Source: Calothrix sp. 336/3
Lineage (GTDB): Bacteria; Cyanobacteriota; Cyanobacteriia; Cyanobacteriales; Nostocaceae
Direction: 5' to 3'
Assembly (NCBI RefSeq): GCF_000734895.2
Contig: NZ_CP011382.1
Coordinates: forward strand, 6,206,491 to 6,270,490
Length of the DNA stretch: 64,000 bases
Shown here: one piece after another, positions 35,307 through 44,646 of the stretch
Numbering within the stretch: the first letter of the stretch is position 1
Layout of the letters: the number at the start of each line of letters is the position of its first letter
Notes under the pieces: generated by a model
What the model saw: only the letters and a program-made list of their open reading frames with translations
What the model was told of the DNA's origin: nothing
The model's database searches: none
Position numbers and translations under genes: made by a program

Positions 35307-36512
35307 GTGAATCTACGTAGCTTGATTCCATTTCTAGATGACTCTGTATCCAGTTGGGCGTTAGAAGCCAGATTGCTGCGCTGGCTAACACTAACATGGC
35401 TCTTTTTTGGATTAGTTATGCTTTTCTCTGCATCCTATGCTGTTGCAGATGTTAAGCATGATGATGGACTCTATTACTTTAAACGCCAATTAATTTGGGT
35501 TGTAGTTGCCTTTTTCGGCTTTAATTTCATCGTTAATTTGCCCCTGAAGAGAATACTAGGCATTTCCCACTGGCTAGTAATTCTCCTGTTATGCTTGATA
35601 TTTGTCACACTCATCCCCGGTTTAGGTAAAACCGACTTAGGTGCTGCCCGGAGGCTACTCGGTCCCATTCCCATTCAACCCTCAGAATTAATTAAACCAT
35701 TTTTAGTACTGCAAAGCGCCCGCGTCTTCGGAATGTGGGAACGCTTCAGTTGGGGTGTACGCTTTACCTGGTTAGGAATTTTTGCCCTAGTGATTCTGGG
35801 TATTCTTGCCCAACCGAACCTGAGTACAGCTGCTTTGTGTGGTATGACAATTTGGTTGATTGCCCTAGCCGCCGGTTTACCATACAAATATTTAGGGGGT
35901 ACTGCTCTGAGTGGTTTATTATTGGCTACTTTGAGTATTAGTATCCGCGAGTACCAACGTAAACGGGTAATGTCCTTTATCAATCCCTGGGCAGATGCTA
36001 CAGGAGACGGTTATCAGTTAGTACAAAGTTTACTAGCTGTTGGTTCCGGTGGTAGTTGGGGAACTGGATTTGGGCAATCGCAACAGAAACTGTTTTATCT
36101 ACCCATTCAAGATACAGACTTTATCTTTTCTGTTTTTGCCGAAGAGTTTGGTTTTATAGGTAGTGTTGTCTTACTAGTTATTCTGGCTATTTATGCCACC
36201 CTAGGGTTAATTGTGGCTCTGAGAGCTACCCAACCAGTTTATCGATTAGTGGCAATGGGAGTCACGATTGTGATTGTTGGGCAGTCGTTTTTACATATTG
36301 GCGTAACTACGGGAGTTTTGCCCACCACTGGTTTACCCTTACCTTTATTTAGTTATGGCGGTAACTCGATGATTGCCAGTATGTTACTTACTGCTTTATT
36401 GGTTCGTGTTGCCAGAGAAAGTAACGAAGCTGAGGTAGTACCAATTCGGGGTAAAGAGTTAATTAATGATAGACAACGCAGTAAGAAAGGTTTCACGAAG
36501 ATTTTTAGGTAG
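35307..36512 (+). CDS. ftsW: FtsW/RodA/SpoVE family lipid II polymerase
   Basis: 401 residues with about ten membrane helices. SEDS family glycosyltransferase that polymerises lipid II in septal or side-wall peptidoglycan. Hallmarks: GAARRLLGPIPIQPSELIKP and QDTDFIFSVFAEEFGFIG, with GVLPTTGLPLPLFSYGGNS near the end. It starts at GTG 35307; the preceding frame has no better start. The position next to ccdA is compatible with a cyanobacterial FtsW. RodA cannot be fully excluded without a tree. Confidence 0.9.
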   Translation: MNLRSLIPFLDDSVSSWALEARLLRWLTLTWLFFGLVMLFSASYAVADVKHDDGLYYFKRQLIWVVVAFFGFNFIVNLPLKRILGISHWLVILLLCLIFVTLIPGLGKTDLGAARRLLGPIPIQPSELIKPFLVLQSARVFGMWERFSWGVRFTWLGIFALVILGILAQPNLSTAALCGMTIWLIALAAGLPYKYLGGTALSGLLLATLSISIREYQRKRVMSFINPWADATGDGYQLVQSLLAVGSGGSWGTGFGQSQQKLFYLPIQDTDFIFSVFAEEFGFIGSVVLLVILAIYATLGLIVALRATQPVYRLVAMGVTIVIVGQSFLHIGVTTGVLPTTGLPLPLFSYGGNSMIASMLLTALLVRVARESNEAEVVPIRGKELINDRQRSKKGFTKIFR

Positions 36513-36890
36513 AACAAAAGAATAGGCAATAGTCAGCCAGTAGTTCATATCATTTGTGATCGGTAAAAAATGCATAGTGGGAGCATCTCGCTCCCTAATT
36601 TTAAGAAGCGTGCAAACCTATTAATCCCATACCGACGTGATATAGCCTCTTGCTCCCTGCTCCCTTTGGGAGAGCTACGCTAACAGAGGAGTTTCCCTAA
36701 CGTGTCTCTACTCCTAACTCCTAACTCCTAACTCATTACTCCTAACTCATTACTCCTAACTCATTACTCCTAACTCATTACTCATTACTCCCTAGCAAAT
36801 TCTCCCGCTCCCAGCTTCAAAAACAATCGCCCAATGCCAAAATACGTTAAAATTCAAGCTGAGTAAGCATTTTCGGCTTTACCTAACCCC
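36513..36890. other. Spacer rich in small repeats between ftsW and ccdA
   Basis: Contains the palindrome AGTGGGAGCATCTCGCTCCCT (36576-36596, relatives at 44606-44629 and 50865-50887), a GGGAGAGCTACGCTAACAG repeat (about 36668-36686), and a heptamer tandem array at 36710-36792. No gene. Confidence 0.65.
36710..36792. repeat. Heptamer tandem repeat (CTAACTC/ATTACTC)
   Basis: About eleven degenerate 7-base units alternating TCCTAAC and TCATTAC. This is a short-tandem-repeat type common in heterocystous cyanobacteria. Confidence 0.88.
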
Positions 36891-37619
36891 ATGCTTGAAA
36901 ATTTACAAACCCAACTTTATCAATTAGAACAATTCGCTAACACCCTTGTGACTAACCAACTCACCCATCTGAGTCTGGTGAGTGTGGGTGTGATTTTTAT
37001 GGCAGGTTTGTTGACTAGTTTGACTCCCTGTATGCTTTCCATGCTGCCGATTACTATTGGCTATATTGGCGGTTATGAAGCCAAAACTCGTTGGCAAGCT
37101 GCTGCTCAATCCACTTGGTTTGCTCTCGGTTTAGCAACGACTTTAGCTGCTATGGGTATTATCGCTGCCCTAGTTGGTAAAGTTTACGGTCAGGTGGGAA
37201 TTGGTTTACCGATTATTGTCAGTATCTTGGCAATTCTCATGGGTTTAAATCTTTTAGAAGCATTACCCCTGACTTTTCCTTCCTTTGGGGGAACAGAATG
37301 GATTTCCCAGGAATTACCATCTGGTGTTCGTGCTTATTTAATCGGTTTAAGTTTTGGGGTGGTTGCTTCTCCCTGTAGCACTCCTGTTTTGGCTAGTTTG
37401 TTGGGTTGGGTGGCAAATTCCCAGGATTTACTTCTCGGTGGGGTATTACTAATTTCCTATACTGCGGGTTATGTTGCTCCCTTAATCTTGGCAGGGACTT
37501 TCACTGCTTCTATCAAAAAAATATTAGAATTACGCCGTTGGTCAAGTTGGATTAACCCTGTGAGTGGTGTCTTATTGGTGGGGTTTGGTGTTTTTTCCCT
37601 GCTAACCCGTTTGATTTAA
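36891..37619 (+). CDS. ccdA: CcdA/DsbD-type cytochrome c biogenesis protein
   Basis: 242 residues, about six membrane helices. Moves reducing equivalents across the membrane to keep apocytochrome c haem-site cysteines reduced. Key motifs: LTSLTPCMLSMLPITIGYIGG and VASPCSTPVLASLLG, each with one redox-active cysteine. It is followed 41 bases later by ccs1, the haem-ligation component of the same system II pathway, which makes an operon very likely. The c6-like cytochrome at 17000 is one possible client. Confidence 0.95.
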   Translation: MLENLQTQLYQLEQFANTLVTNQLTHLSLVSVGVIFMAGLLTSLTPCMLSMLPITIGYIGGYEAKTRWQAAAQSTWFALGLATTLAAMGIIAALVGKVYGQVGIGLPIIVSILAILMGLNLLEALPLTFPSFGGTEWISQELPSGVRAYLIGLSFGVVASPCSTPVLASLLGWVANSQDLLLGGVLLISYTAGYVAPLILAGTFTASIKKILELRRWSSWINPVSGVLLVGFGVFSLLTRLI

Positions 37620-37660
37620 GTTAATGAACCTGCTGTCACTCTTCAAATTGCTATAAAAAA

Positions 37661-39037
37661 ATGACTTTAGACAATCCAACTTCCAAAGAATCTAATGTTT
37701 TCGTGAGTTTCTGGCAGTTTATCCGCCAGGAATTTTTGCCTATCCTCACGGATTTACGATTAGCAATTCTTTTACTACTGGCGATCGCCCTCTTTAGTAT
37801 TAGCGGTACTGTCATCGAACAAGGACAAGCTCCTGATTTCTACCAAGCTAATTATCCCGAACATCCTGCCCTTTTCGGCTTTCTGACCTGGAAAGTGATT
37901 CTTCTGGTAGGCTTAGATCACGTATACCGTACCTGGTGGTTTCTAGCTCTGTTAATCTTCTTCGGTACTAGTCTCGTTGCCTGCACTTTTACCCGACAAT
38001 TACCCGCTCTCAAAGCTGCCCAACGCTGGAAATTTTACGACCAACCACGACAATTTGCCAAGCTGGCTCTAAGTGCTGAATTTGATATCGAAAAAATACA
38101 AGATGCTTCCGTAGAAACCCTTGGTCAGACATTACAAAAACGCCGCTACAAAGTGTTTCCCTCAGAGGGAGGCATTCTCTACGCTCGCAAAGGTATCATC
38201 GGACGCATCGGACCAATTATTGTGCATATTGGCATTGTTGTGATTTTACTAGGGGCAATTTGGGGAGCTATGACTGGATTTATGGCTCAGGAAATGGTTC
38301 CTAGTGGGAATACTTTCCAAGTCAAAAATATTATCGATGCTGGTCCCTGGGCAAGTGCCCAAACTCCCAGAGATTGGTCAGTGCGCGTGAATCGCTTCTG
38401 GATTGATTACACCCCCAGTGGCGGAATTGACCAATTTTACTCAGATATGTCCGTTGTCAATCAACAGGGTAAGGAAATTGACCACAAAACGATTTTTGTC
38501 AATCAACCCCTGCGATACAAAGGTATTACTTTTTACCAAACCGACTGGGGAATCTCTGCGGTACGGGTCAAATTAAATAATAGTCCTGTGTTTCAACTAC
38601 CCATGGCAGCCCTAGATACAAAAGGCAAAGGACGACTTTGGGGTACTTGGATACCAACAAAACCCGACTTAAGCGCTGGTGTATCTCTTTTGGCAAAAGA
38701 TTTACAGGGTATGGTATTGATTTATGATGCTGAGGGCAAATTAGTAGACACGGTAAGAAGTGGAATGTCTACCCAGGTAAATGGGGTAACGCTGAAAGTA
38801 TTGGAAGTTGTGGGAAGTACGGGTTTACAAATTAAGGCAGATCCAGGAATTCCTGGTGTTTATGCAGGTTTCGCTCTGCTGATGGCAGGTGTAGTTATGA
38901 GCTACTTCTCCCATTCCCAAATTTGGGCACTCCAACAAGGAGGAAAATTATATGTGGGTGCGAAAACTAACCGCGCTCAGGTAGCCTTTGAAAGGGAAGT
39001 GTTAACTATTTTGGATGGATTGAACACCCCAAGATAA
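37661..39037 (+). CDS. ccs1: Ccs1/ResB-like cytochrome c synthesis protein
   Basis: 458 residues. Component of the system II haem-delivery/ligation complex with CcsA on the lumenal or periplasmic face. Three N-terminal membrane helices (about 35-55, 85-105, 185-205) precede a large soluble ResB domain (from VPSGNTFQVKNI to the final helix GVYAGFALLMAGVVMSYFSH). Conserved ResB sequences include ALFSISGTVIEQGQ and LRYKGITFYQTDWG. It is in an operon with ccdA. The partner ccsA is not in the window. Confidence 0.94.
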   Translation: MTLDNPTSKESNVFVSFWQFIRQEFLPILTDLRLAILLLLAIALFSISGTVIEQGQAPDFYQANYPEHPALFGFLTWKVILLVGLDHVYRTWWFLALLIFFGTSLVACTFTRQLPALKAAQRWKFYDQPRQFAKLALSAEFDIEKIQDASVETLGQTLQKRRYKVFPSEGGILYARKGIIGRIGPIIVHIGIVVILLGAIWGAMTGFMAQEMVPSGNTFQVKNIIDAGPWASAQTPRDWSVRVNRFWIDYTPSGGIDQFYSDMSVVNQQGKEIDHKTIFVNQPLRYKGITFYQTDWGISAVRVKLNNSPVFQLPMAALDTKGKGRLWGTWIPTKPDLSAGVSLLAKDLQGMVLIYDAEGKLVDTVRSGMSTQVNGVTLKVLEVVGSTGLQIKADPGIPGVYAGFALLMAGVVMSYFSHSQIWALQQGGKLYVGAKTNRAQVAFEREVLTILDGLNTPR

Positions 39038-39308
39038 GGAAAGTTTGATATCTGATACTAATTTGCTGTCAGAGGTAGTAGTCTCTATACTGTCATTGCG
39101 ATGGTCGGAAAGCAATCTCGTTATCCTGAAACCACTACGACAGAAAGCAACTTAGTATCAATACAGGCTTGTAACAAGGGAAATAGAAAATGATGTTTAT
39201 CTGGGATCTCACTTCAAACTGCTAGGATTCTTCTGCAACGGTTTGCGCATGAATTTTTCACCCCAAAAAAGGCACAAAGTACACAGTCTACTTCCCTACT
39301 CCCTACTC
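39038..39308. repeat. Repeat-derived spacer: palindromic remnant and hairpin-cassette end
   Basis: Inverted ends TGATACTAATTTGC (39055) and TTGATACTAAGTTGC (reverse complement, about 39163) frame a 110-bp MITE-like unit containing CATTGCGATGG. Then 39240-39290 (AAAAAAGGCACAAAGTACAC) resembles 46546-46606, the right end of the element upstream of the beta-propeller-like gene. Confidence 0.55.
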
Positions 39309-39313
39309 TTTAT

Positions 39314-40753
39314 CCCTCTTTTGTTACTTTAGGAAGAGAAAAATTGACAAGAGGTTCAACTAGCAACAGAGAAACTGACTGGAGAAGCGCGAAAATCATT
39401 CATAAAGTTGATTAATTTCAAAAAGCAACGCTTCATACCAGGAATGTTAAATACTGTGAGCCAAGGTTGAATCAAACAGTAAAAAATATAGGGTTGAATG
39501 AGCAATCTCAGATTATTTAAGGCACTCTTCCATGTGGTACCAGATTCCCAATTAGGATGTTGACTATATTGAGAACTATTAAAGTCTATTGAGGAAGGTA
39601 ATTCTGAACTAGATGTTGATTGATTTTGGACATGAAGTTGAAAATAAGTAGCCTGAATGCTAACGAAAAGGTAAGCACTAAAAATGATTTCCCACCAGCG
39701 TTCAATACTTTCATAATCAGTTAGACGAAAATCAGCCCAACCTAGTTCATTCTTAACTTGTTTAAAACCATATTCAATCCAATTTCTTAAACTATAAAGT
39801 TGCGCGACATTCAGTGACAAATCAGTTGATAAATTTGTCATGATGTACCAACTTTCATCTCCCGTAGGGTCGGGTGTATTCATCTTACTGATTTGGTAGT
39901 ATCTGGTACGGCGACGTTTACCAAAAATAATTTCTCTCAAGTAACGAGTTTCAGTTTGACGATGTGAAAGCTTTTGCTCATAAGCTTTCCAGCGATTATA
40001 ACGTTTTCGGCTTCCTGGGGGCATCAACACTCCATGATTGGAGCGAATTGCTACGATAAACTCTAGTTCTAATTTTTCTAAACATCTAATTACATCTCCA
40101 CTCTCACCATATAGGCTATCCGCTAACACTAATTTAATTTTGAAACCCCATTCTTTCAACTCTTGAATAATCTCTATTGCTATTTGGGGTTTACTCTTAT
40201 ATTTATCGCCTTCTCTTAAGCGATTTCTCGGTTTAAATATTTGGAACATTAGAGGATAAGTAATCCCATCTACTACACCATAAGCATTTACAGATACTAT
40301 TCCATTCTCTGTCTTGCCTAAGTTTCCGATATATTGACTAGTCACATAATCTGTTGATTTTCCCTTTTTCTTATCCCCGGTTTCGTCAATACATAAAATT
40401 ATTTCTCTTTCTCCAATAAACCTTTTGATCAACCACAGCCTAATTTCTCTTAACTTTTTGACATCCCACAGTGCATCTCTCAAAAAATGATGTAGTGTTT
40501 GGCTATCTTTTAACCCCACTGTTTTAGCTATTAGGGGTAGGGTTTTTCGTGGGATTTCTGAAACTATGCCCAAATGTAAGAATTTGAAAGCTTCAAAATG
40601 CCTCACATCCTCAAATACTGAATAATAGTGCTGGCAGTAGTTATCTATGAATGCCACTGTGCTTACTGGCTGTCTGCGCGGCGTAACCATTCCTATTACT
40701 TACTTTGTCTGCTTTTTTTCTGATTATACTCTCCCCGTAGTAACAAAAGAGGG
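39314..40753 (-). mobile_element. Intact IS701-family insertion sequence
   Basis: 1440 bp, bounded by 25-bp imperfect inverted repeats (21/25) that both begin CCCTCTTTTGTTACT. The target duplication is TTTAT at 39309-39313 and 40754-40758. It carries one full-length transposase gene. Small derivatives with the same ends lie at 14992-15161 and, more diverged, at 14814-14986. Confidence 0.93.
39356..40690 (-). CDS. IS701-family DDE transposase
   Basis: 444 residues, uninterrupted. DDE residues are visible: ILCIDETGDKKKGKSTDYV (first Asp), VLADSLYGESGD (second Asp) and LRNWIEYGFKQVKNELGWADF (Glu). Between them is the family's VNAYGVVDGITYPL segment. The frame is intact and the IS ends are well conserved, which suggests recent activity. 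It lies between ccs1 and the ChlH paralogue and interrupts no recognisable gene. Confidence 0.95.
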   Translation of the reverse strand: MVTPRRQPVSTVAFIDNYCQHYYSVFEDVRHFEAFKFLHLGIVSEIPRKTLPLIAKTVGLKDSQTLHHFLRDALWDVKKLREIRLWLIKRFIGEREIILCIDETGDKKKGKSTDYVTSQYIGNLGKTENGIVSVNAYGVVDGITYPLMFQIFKPRNRLREGDKYKSKPQIAIEIIQELKEWGFKIKLVLADSLYGESGDVIRCLEKLELEFIVAIRSNHGVLMPPGSRKRYNRWKAYEQKLSHRQTETRYLREIIFGKRRRTRYYQISKMNTPDPTGDESWYIMTNLSTDLSLNVAQLYSLRNWIEYGFKQVKNELGWADFRLTDYESIERWWEIIFSAYLFVSIQATYFQLHVQNQSTSSSELPSSIDFNSSQYSQHPNWESGTTWKSALNNLRLLIQPYIFYCLIQPWLTVFNIPGMKRCFLKLINFMNDFRASPVSFSVAS

Positions 40754-40821
40754 TTTATACCATTTCACGAAAATAGTGAAACAGATACAAACCCTGAAAG
40801 TCTGACTAGATAAGACTTTCT

Positions 40822-40885
40822 TAATTACGAATTACGTTAGCGTTAGCTCTCCCGCAGGGAGCATTACGAATTACGAATTGGTATT
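40822..40885. repeat. Palindromic ATTACG/GCTCTCCC repeat overlapping a gene end
   Basis: TTAGCGTTAGCTCTCCCGC and AGGGAGCATTACGAATTACG, then AATTGGTATT. Related copies are at 25985-26034 and about 36660-36690. It supplies the last codons and the stop (40871-40873) of the ChlH paralogue on the minus strand. Confidence 0.75.
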
Positions 40886-43800
40886 ACTCCCTACTCCCTC
40901 CAACTCCTCATCCGTCAACTCATACAAATTGCGTAACTGCTGCAATTTATCTTCACTTGCTTGCCAAAAACCCCGTCCATTTGCTTCCAACATCCTGCTA
41001 ATGATATTGCGGAATGCTTCTGGATTTGCTTGGCGTAACTTTTCTGCCATCTCTGCATTCAAGGCATAAGTATCTGCGGCTTGGTCGTATACCCAGTTAT
41101 CCGTAAAATCCGCAGTTCCTGACCACCCAATCAACGCAGTCATTCTCTGAGAAATTTCATAAGCACCTCCCGAACCTTGATTAGCCATTGCTTCTGCCCA
41201 TTTTGGATTTAAGAATTTGCTGCGATACTCCATTCTCAACAAATCATCTAATTTTCGAGGAGTTGTATCTTTAGAGAAGCTCTCTACAAAACTGGCAGTA
41301 ACTTTTTTCCCCTGTTGCTTTTCTGCGGCTTTCTTTAAACCGCCAGTATTGGCATAATATTCCTGAATATCTGTTAATCCATACTCCACAGAATCAATTT
41401 CCTGGACAATTCTCCCAGTGGTTTTTAACAGGGTATTTAACACCTCAGGACGCGCTTCTCCCTTATCTTTTCTCCCATAACTAAAGACATTACGACCTTG
41501 CCAAGTATCCCCCAATTCCTCACCCGATTCCCAATTCCCATCGACCACCCTATCATTTACTAAAGAGCCAAAATCACCCGCAGGATTAGAAAATAGTCTT
41601 GCTGATATATTTGCAACACCCTGTGCTTTTAATTCCAGAGCGTGCTTCTTAATAAAATTCTCCTCCACCGATTCATCAATATCCACCGCGCGCTGAAACA
41701 AATCATCTAATAATTCAATAATATTCACGAAACTATCACGGAAAATTCCTGAGAGATTTCCTAACACATCAATGCGTGGATGTCCCACTTCCGGAAGAGG
41801 TTGTAAATCGTAACGCACAATCCTACCTGTACCCTCTTTCACCGGTTCTGCGCCCACCAATTCCAAGAGAATTCCTAAGGATTCACCCTTAGTTTTAATC
41901 GCATCTAAACCCCATAACATCACCGCAACAGTTTCTGGATATTCTCCATGTTCTTGTAAATGTTGACTGATAATTTTCTTGGCAATTTCCTTACCTCTGG
42001 CATAAGCAGCAGGAGAGGGCATTCTATAGGGGTCTAAAGCATGAATATTACGCCCTGTGGGCAATACTCCGGCTCCATCTCGCAGCAAATCACCACCGGG
42101 AGCAGGAGGAATATATTCCCCATTCAAACCCCGCAGTAAATTAGTTAATTCTTCACTATTTCTATGCAGTAATTCTCGGATTTCTGCCTCTTCTTCTAGG
42201 TTATCTTGGGTCTGATGACCAAAATAAGCCTCTAAATATGCCTGCATATTTTCTGCATTAGGAACCGCTCCCAAGACGTGTAAACCTGAAGAGAAAAGGC
42301 GATTTTCTAAAACCTGTAAATAGCCATATAACTTGACTAAATAATCATCAAATACGTGATGACTGAATAGCTTGATATTTTCTAAAGTAAAGGCAATACC
42401 GAGTTTTTTTGCCTCTTCTAGAGGGCAATCAGCATCTAAACCACTATCAATAATTTGCTTACAAATGGCATCCTTTAAAACATAATTTTTCTCTGGCTCT
42501 TCCCGATACTCAGCAATTAACTCTCGTAGATTTAGCAATTCCTTATATAATCCGGCTCTACCATAGGGAGGAACATTGTGAGAAATTAGCACCCCATAAC
42601 CACGACGCTTGGCTAAAATTGATTCTGAGGGATTATTTGCCGCATAGATATATAAGTTAGGGATATTTCCTAATAGAATATCTGACCAAGAATAACCAGT
42701 ATTTCCTAGGGGTGAACCTGGTAACCATTCCACGGTTCCATGCATACCAAAATGTACGACAGCATCAGCTTGAAAATCATGCTGCAACCATTGATAAAAG
42801 GCTGCATATTGGGGATGGGGGGTTAAATCTCGCTCAAACATTAAGCGCATAGGATCGCCAGAAATTCCTAAGGGTGGTTGGACTCCGATCCAAACATTTC
42901 CTAAGTTAATTCCTCCAATTTGAAACTCATCACCGGAGGTTTTAATCCCTGTACCAGTCAGCGATCGCCATTGTTTTTCGATGCGAGATGTTTGCAGATA
43001 GCCTAACCATTTTTCCAGTTGTCTCACATTTACGGTATGGGTAATCTTTTCATCTGCTGCTTTTACCCAATTAATAATTTCCTCCCCATCTTCTGGTAAT
43101 TCCCCAACGGTATAACCCTGTGCTTTTAATCCATGGAGAAAGTTCAATAAACTGCGGGGAACATTTAGTAATGCGGCTGTTCCTGTCGCTCCATATCCAG
43201 GGGGAAAACCGTAGAGAATCACGGCAATTTTTCTCTGAGAAGGGGGTGTTTTTCGCAAACTTACCCAATTTTTGACACGGTTAATTAGTCGTTCTACTCG
43301 TTCGGGAATCAGGTAAATATCTTCTCCTACCAAACCACCCAGGGGAACAGTATCGATCGCCCCATCTAATTCTGGTAGCGCGTATAAAACTACACTTTGC
43401 AATCCTCCAATTCCTTGCCTTGTCCAGGAATGAATATCTTGAATTAATAGGGGTGCAGCTACAAAGTAGGGGATATTTTTCGCCGTGAGAATACGTTTTG
43501 CTACCTCAATCTGTCGCCCTGCTTCCATGGAACCTGCGGGACCCCCAACTAGGGGAAAACCAATGGTGGAGACGATGGCATCTACTAAGACTGCTGTGGA
43601 AGATAGGGAAGGTGTTTCTATATTCCCCCCTTGTCTTTGTTGTATTTCGTACTCAGTTGTCAGCCAATCACGGACGGCGACGTGTCCCTCTACACCATTA
43701 ATAAAAATAGGGAGAGGAATTATACCTGACCTCTCAAACCTACGGATAAGCTGGGGGATATAGGGCTGTTTGGTAATGACATGTTTGCGGTAGAGGAGGA

Positions 43801-44509
43801 TGGCAACTGTGGGGGCAGAGGCGGCAGGTAATAGTTGTTTTTTATACCAATTTATATATGCTTGGGGTGAGTCAAAGTATCCTTGATAGTCGGGGTGAAG
43901 TAGCCCCATATTTGGGGTTTCGATGGGTGGGGGAATCTCTCCAATTGGCAGATTCAGGTATTTCTCGGCAATTGTCCAAAACAGGGCTGCAACGTTTTCC
44001 GTACCACCAGCATTCCAGTAACCGTAGATAATTAACCAGTTACGCAGGTCTTGAACTTTTCCTAGGGGTATAAATTTTAATAGTTTGGGTCCAACTTTCA
44101 GGAAACTAATATAACCAGCAAGTTTATCTTCTTCTCGTCCGTTGCTGAATTTGTCAAGGATAAATTTTACAGGTTTGGGCATTCCCTTGGGTTTGTCTCC
44201 AATGCTGAATGCACCTATTTGGGTGAGACTGATGAGTTCCAGAGCAGACTCAAAGATTAAACGGATGGGGATATTTTTAACGCGATCGCGCAACCACAAA
44301 ACCTGGTCATAATCAAATAGCAGACTCCCAAAAAATACATCCGCTCCCTGTAATGCTGCTGCAACCTCCTCTGTATCTGTGGCTAACTGGCGATCGCTAA
44401 ATACCCGAATATCCAATTCTGGACAGCGTGACTTAGCCTGTTCGGCTGCTTTGCGGTACAAGTCAGCATTGAACGATTCAAATCCTGCTACCAGAACTAT
44501 ACGTTTCAT
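40871..44509 (-). CDS. Magnesium/cobalt chelatase large-subunit paralogue (ChlH/BchH-like)
   Basis: 1212 residues. CobN/ChlH superfamily, the porphyrin-binding subunit of ATP-dependent Mg or Co chelatases (with ChlI/ChlD-type partners). The C-terminal region is clearly ChlH-like: GGAYEISQRMTALIGWSGT, TDNWVYDQAADTYALN and FWQASEDKLQQLRNLYELT. The superfamily core VVHFGMHGTVEWLPGSPLG is present. It starts MKRIVLVAGFESFNADLYRK and is about 120 residues shorter than the standard cyanobacterial ChlH, so I read it as a paralogue rather than the housekeeping enzyme. The metal is not determined. The last residues (SNTNS) come from a repeat. P450 gene 137 bases upstream, same strand. Confidence 0.85.
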   Translation of the reverse strand: MKRIVLVAGFESFNADLYRKAAEQAKSRCPELDIRVFSDRQLATDTEEVAAALQGADVFFGSLLFDYDQVLWLRDRVKNIPIRLIFESALELISLTQIGAFSIGDKPKGMPKPVKFILDKFSNGREEDKLAGYISFLKVGPKLLKFIPLGKVQDLRNWLIIYGYWNAGGTENVAALFWTIAEKYLNLPIGEIPPPIETPNMGLLHPDYQGYFDSPQAYINWYKKQLLPAASAPTVAILLYRKHVITKQPYIPQLIRRFERSGIIPLPIFINGVEGHVAVRDWLTTEYEIQQRQGGNIETPSLSSTAVLVDAIVSTIGFPLVGGPAGSMEAGRQIEVAKRILTAKNIPYFVAAPLLIQDIHSWTRQGIGGLQSVVLYALPELDGAIDTVPLGGLVGEDIYLIPERVERLINRVKNWVSLRKTPPSQRKIAVILYGFPPGYGATGTAALLNVPRSLLNFLHGLKAQGYTVGELPEDGEEIINWVKAADEKITHTVNVRQLEKWLGYLQTSRIEKQWRSLTGTGIKTSGDEFQIGGINLGNVWIGVQPPLGISGDPMRLMFERDLTPHPQYAAFYQWLQHDFQADAVVHFGMHGTVEWLPGSPLGNTGYSWSDILLGNIPNLYIYAANNPSESILAKRRGYGVLISHNVPPYGRAGLYKELLNLRELIAEYREEPEKNYVLKDAICKQIIDSGLDADCPLEEAKKLGIAFTLENIKLFSHHVFDDYLVKLYGYLQVLENRLFSSGLHVLGAVPNAENMQAYLEAYFGHQTQDNLEEEAEIRELLHRNSEELTNLLRGLNGEYIPPAPGGDLLRDGAGVLPTGRNIHALDPYRMPSPAAYARGKEIAKKIISQHLQEHGEYPETVAVMLWGLDAIKTKGESLGILLELVGAEPVKEGTGRIVRYDLQPLPEVGHPRIDVLGNLSGIFRDSFVNIIELLDDLFQRAVDIDESVEENFIKKHALELKAQGVANISARLFSNPAGDFGSLVNDRVVDGNWESGEELGDTWQGRNVFSYGRKDKGEARPEVLNTLLKTTGRIVQEIDSVEYGLTDIQEYYANTGGLKKAAEKQQGKKVTASFVESFSKDTTPRKLDDLLRMEYRSKFLNPKWAEAMANQGSGGAYEISQRMTALIGWSGTADFTDNWVYDQAADTYALNAEMAEKLRQANPEAFRNIISRMLEANGRGFWQASEDKLQQLRNLYELTDEELEGVGSNTNS

Positions 44510-44605
44510 GGCTTTTTTATACTTCTTTACATTTGCTTACATTTATTATTTTAGTTTTTTATTTCCGTTGGTTTATCACATAAGTTTTGATGGGTAACAA
44601 ATATG

Positions 44606-44629
44606 TAGTGGGAGCGTCTCGCTCCCTGA
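44606..44629. repeat. GGGAGCGTCTCGCTCCC palindrome
   Basis: Hairpin in the P450 / ChlH-paralogue spacer. Copies also at 36576-36596 and 50865-50887, with flanking TAGTGG/CCACTA conserved. Confidence 0.75.
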
Positions 44630-44646
44630 TTTCATAAGGAACACAA

